A DNA stretch of 64,000 nucleotides from Haliea sp. (GTDB lineage Bacteria > Pseudomonadota > Gammaproteobacteria > Pseudomonadales > Halieaceae): assembly GCA_016704305.1 (NCBI GenBank), contig JADJAL010000059.1, forward strand, positions 124,001-188,000. Direction: 5' to 3'. Below are positions 61,675 through 64,000 of the stretch, one piece after another; within the stretch, counting starts at the first letter, position 1; every line of letters starts with the position of its first letter. The notes below the pieces were generated by a model. The model was not told the DNA's origin and searched no databases. It saw only the letters and a list, made by a program, of their open reading frames with translations. The translations under genes were made by a program, and so were the position numbers.

Positions 61675-62463
61675 TTGAGCCTGACCCTCGTTCGCCGCTT
61701 TTGGCCCATTCTCACTGGAACACATCGTTACGAGAAAACACTGTCCACGCGCGGTCGTGGGCAGGGTGTTTTTATCGAGGCCCCCATACTTGCCTACCTG
61801 ATCGAAACGCGAAACGGTCGCATCCTGTATGACGTCGGGTGTGATTACAGCAAGGTCAACAATCCTGCTTTGCAACGCCAGTACTACGGCAATGAGGCGT
61901 TTCCGTTTGGACCACCACAGATGACGCAGGAGCAGCGTCTGCCGAACAGGCTGTCGCGACTGGGACTCACGCCGCAAGATGTCGATGTCGTATTTATCGG
62001 ACATTTGCATTTTGATCACGGTGGCGGTCTGTGCGACATGCAGCATGCGGAGATCCACGTGCACGAACACGAACTCGCGGCTGCGAGGGAACAGGCGGAT
62101 GAGGCCTACTTCCAGGATGATTTCAGTGGAGACTATCGCTGGAGGGTCAAAGCGGGCGACTACGTGCTTGAAGCGGGCGTATCAGCCATTGAGTCCCCCG
62201 GCCATACTGCAGGGCACATGTCCATGCTGATTGAATTGCCGAAAGGCCCGCCGATCTTGCTCGCTGGCGATGCCGCCGACCTGCGGGAGAATATCGACGA
62301 TGAGGTCGCGCCCGGGTTGTGTTGGCATGACCGGGAAGACATTGCGATCGCGAGCATCCGCAAGTTGAAAGCCATCGCCAAACACACCGGTGCACGGCTC
62401 TGGCCGAATCATGACCTCGGGTTTTACCAACAGTGCCATCCGTTTCCCATGCACTATGAATAG
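61675..62463 (+). CDS. MBL-fold metallohydrolase, N-acyl-homoserine lactonase-like
   Basis: A 262-residue zinc hydrolase. The binuclear site is HLHFDH (110-115), His177 in SPGHTAGH, Asp199 and a further His246. The layout and the VFIGHLHFDHGGGL block match AiiA/AttM lactonases, which degrade quorum-sensing AHL signals, although many related proteins have other lactone or ester substrates. No signal peptide is seen. The start at the TTG at 61675 has AGGAG only one base before it, so the true start is uncertain. It overlaps the EamA transporter gene by eight bases. Confidence 0.82.
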   Translation: MSLTLVRRFWPILTGTHRYEKTLSTRGRGQGVFIEAPILAYLIETRNGRILYDVGCDYSKVNNPALQRQYYGNEAFPFGPPQMTQEQRLPNRLSRLGLTPQDVDVVFIGHLHFDHGGGLCDMQHAEIHVHEHELAAAREQADEAYFQDDFSGDYRWRVKAGDYVLEAGVSAIESPGHTAGHMSMLIELPKGPPILLAGDAADLRENIDDEVAPGLCWHDREDIAIASIRKLKAIAKHTGARLWPNHDLGFYQQCHPFPMHYE

Positions 62464-63373
62464 CAACGCAGGGAGGACGCCGCGATTGGCGGTGCTGGTG
62501 CTGTTCCTCAGCTCGGCAGCCTGGGGCCTGACCTGGTTGCCTATCAAGGCGCTGGGTAACATGGGGCTGGATGGCATGCATCTGGTGTTTATCGCATTTT
62601 TGTCCGGTGCGCTGCTATTGTCGCCGTGGCTTTATCGGCAGAGGCGTTACTGGCGGCAAAAAATCACCATGATGCTGCTGATCACCTTCGCCGGCGGCTT
62701 TGCCAATGCGTCTTTTCAGTCAGCGATCTATCACGGCGATGTCCTCAGGGTAATGATTCTTTTCTACCTGTTACCCGTATGGAGCGTGATCGGAGGACGT
62801 GTATTTCTCGGTGAGAAAATGGATGCTGTTCGCCTGCTGGCGGTTGCGTTGAGTTTATCCGGAGCGTTTATCATCCTTGATATCGCGGACAGCGCCTGGG
62901 CCGGCGTCAGCTGGATTGACCTGCTGGCCATTGGATCGGGGATCGGACTTGCCGCTACCAATATCCTGTTCCAGTTTACGCAGGACATACCGGTGATGAG
63001 TAAGGTGTCGGCGATGTTTATCGGCTGTACCGTATTGATCGGACTGTCCTTAATGGTGTTCACAAGCGCAGCCGGGTTCCCCAATCCCAATGCCGTGTTA
63101 TTGGCTGTTGCATACGGCGCCCTGTGGTTGACGCTTATCACTGTCGGCACACAGTGGGGAGTAACGCAGATGGAAGCAGGCCGATCTGCGATCATCATTG
63201 TGATGGAGCTGGTTGTGGCGGTGGTTTCAACCGCATTGATCATGTCCGGGGAACTGCAATACTTTGAAGTGATTGGTGGCCTCATGGTGTTGAGCGCCGC
63301 ATTGCTGGAAGGCTCGCGCAATGAAGTGAAGGGCGGAATAAGCGCCCTTTTGCGGCCAATCCACGACAGGTAA
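62456..63373 (+). CDS. EamA/DMT family transporter
   Basis: A 305-residue inner-membrane protein of ten hydrophobic segments, arranged as two EamA repeats (about residues 10-140 and 153-290). AAWGLTWLPIKALG and FLSGALLLSPWL open the first repeat; LYLLPVWSVIGGRVFLGEKMDAVRLLAVALSLSGAFIIL ends it. It may export metabolites or amino acids. Its start codon lies inside the end of the MBL gene, so both are coupled; export of a lactone-derived product is conceivable but unproven. Confidence 0.87.
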   Translation: MNSNAGRTPRLAVLVLFLSSAAWGLTWLPIKALGNMGLDGMHLVFIAFLSGALLLSPWLYRQRRYWRQKITMMLLITFAGGFANASFQSAIYHGDVLRVMILFYLLPVWSVIGGRVFLGEKMDAVRLLAVALSLSGAFIILDIADSAWAGVSWIDLLAIGSGIGLAATNILFQFTQDIPVMSKVSAMFIGCTVLIGLSLMVFTSAAGFPNPNAVLLAVAYGALWLTLITVGTQWGVTQMEAGRSAIIIVMELVVAVVSTALIMSGELQYFEVIGGLMVLSAALLEGSRNEVKGGISALLRPIHDR

Positions 63374-63463
63374 CGTACTTCCTCTGCCAGGCGAAGTGCT
63401 GTTTCAATGGCGGCGCGCATCCTATGATGCAGCCATCGCCTCCGCATCCACCAGGAATTGGAC

Positions 63464-63991
63464 ATGTACAACACGCCGCTCGTGCCGGATGACTTCGAAC
63501 TGCCGCTAGTCCTTGAGACTGATCGCATGCGCCTGCGGCCACTGACAGCAAACGATGCGGTGAAGGATTACGAGGCGGTCATCAGCAGCAGCGAGCGCCT
63601 GCGCACTGTCTACAATCCGGGTGGCCAGTGGCCGCTCGGGTTGACGCTGGAACAAAACACGATCGAACTCGGCTGGCACCAGGTTGAGTTCCAGCTGCGC
63701 ACCTCCTTCGCGTACACGGTGGTGAGCCTGGATGAGACAGAGGTCATGGGCTGCGTCTACATCTATCCCGTGCGCAAGCCGGCTTACGACGCGCAGGTCA
63801 CGATGTGGGTGCGCCAGTCGCGTGTTGCCGAGGGACTGGACGAGCACCTGTTTGCGACGGTGGAGGCGTGGATTCGCGATTGTTGGCCGTTTGCCAGGCC
63901 GGCCTATCCGTGCCGGCGGATTTCCTTCGAGGAATGGCGCGCGGACTCAAGCACTGACCCAAGTCCTGACTCAAGTGCTCTGCAGCAATAG
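63464..63991 (+). CDS. GNAT family N-acetyltransferase-like protein
   Basis: A 175-residue protein. The ETDRMRLRPLTANDAVKDYEAV opening and MGCVYIYPVRKPAYDAQVTMWVRQSRVAEGLDEHLFATVEAWI motif fit GNAT/RimJ-like acetyltransferases, with the core beta strands in VYIYPV and the pyrophosphate-loop helix in place of the canonical Q/R-x-x-G-x-G/A. The latter is not clear, so acetyl-CoA binding is not proven. ATG at 63464 follows AGGAATTGG; a TTG at 63458 is in frame. It ends 9 bases before the window edge. Confidence 0.75.
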   Translation: MYNTPLVPDDFELPLVLETDRMRLRPLTANDAVKDYEAVISSSERLRTVYNPGGQWPLGLTLEQNTIELGWHQVEFQLRTSFAYTVVSLDETEVMGCVYIYPVRKPAYDAQVTMWVRQSRVAEGLDEHLFATVEAWIRDCWPFARPAYPCRRISFEEWRADSSTDPSPDSSALQQ

Positions 63992-64000
63992 CGATTCGAC

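Overview
The window looks like a chromosome segment of a free-living, aerobic, probably marine gammaproteobacterium. It is GC-rich (roughly 60%) and almost fully coding. The gene content (a FinR-Fpr pair, LutABC, a DUF3391 HD-GYP protein, the yciI-yciB-rnm-yciO cluster, a PQQ-type dehydrogenase and a POT transporter) suggests Cellvibrionales/Halieaceae-like bacteria. This placement is inference from gene families; there is no rRNA gene to confirm it, and I found no tRNA gene, CRISPR array or prophage.

Layout. 1-2.7 kb: the 3' side of a YbiT-type ABC-F gene, fused at about 1250 to the tail of a convergent class II aldolase, then a frameshifted DUF4760-like gene. 2.7-10.3 kb: glutathione-dependent formaldehyde detoxification (FGH and class III ADH), finR/fpr with a LysR-type box between them, two lipoproteins and rhlE. 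10.3-16.9 kb: a minus-strand run of five genes, four of them for glycerolipid synthesis (acyl-CoA synthetase, PlsB-like acyltransferase, EEP hydrolase, CDP-alcohol phosphatidyltransferase). 17-21.4 kb: a degenerate HD-GYP protein and a translationally coupled pair of GAPDH genes, the first lacking every key catalytic residue. 21.4-24.4 kb: lutABC for lactate oxidation. 24.7-32.1 kb: a 1091-residue coiled-coil membrane protein, a Tat-type lipoprotein, a saccharopine-dehydrogenase-fold enzyme and a POT transporter, followed by a suspicious G-homopolymer tract. 32.4-38.7 kb: a complete oligopeptide ABC operon. 38.8-43.1 kb: a FAD hydroxyacid dehydrogenase, a ThDP enzyme and an IPMDH-family enzyme. 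43.1-44.4 kb: a small accessory patch with an Rhs scar, a ParE/RelE-type toxin-antitoxin pair and hicB with a decayed hicA. 44.4-50.3 kb: a diheme HzsA-related protein, an isopropylmalate/citramalate synthase-like enzyme and dusC. 50.4-58.4 kb: housekeeping genes (pdxJ, cyclophilin, YgiM, yciI, yciB, rnm, yciO, lemA and TPM genes). 58.4-64 kb: ThuA, an IPNS-like oxygenase with an orphan binding protein, an MBL hydrolase, an EamA transporter and a GNAT protein.

The most notable signals are: (i) the operon joining a GAPDH pseudoenzyme to an active GAPDH; (ii) two dispersed palindromic elements (24.5 and 49.1 kb) with the same core, whose stems differ in sequence but remain self-complementary, so they co-vary; (iii) a third, unrelated roughly 207-bp branched palindrome at 50.5 kb; and (iv) several signs of assembly trouble or recent decay (the 1250 junction, three single-base +1 frameshifts and the G tract at 32.2 kb).
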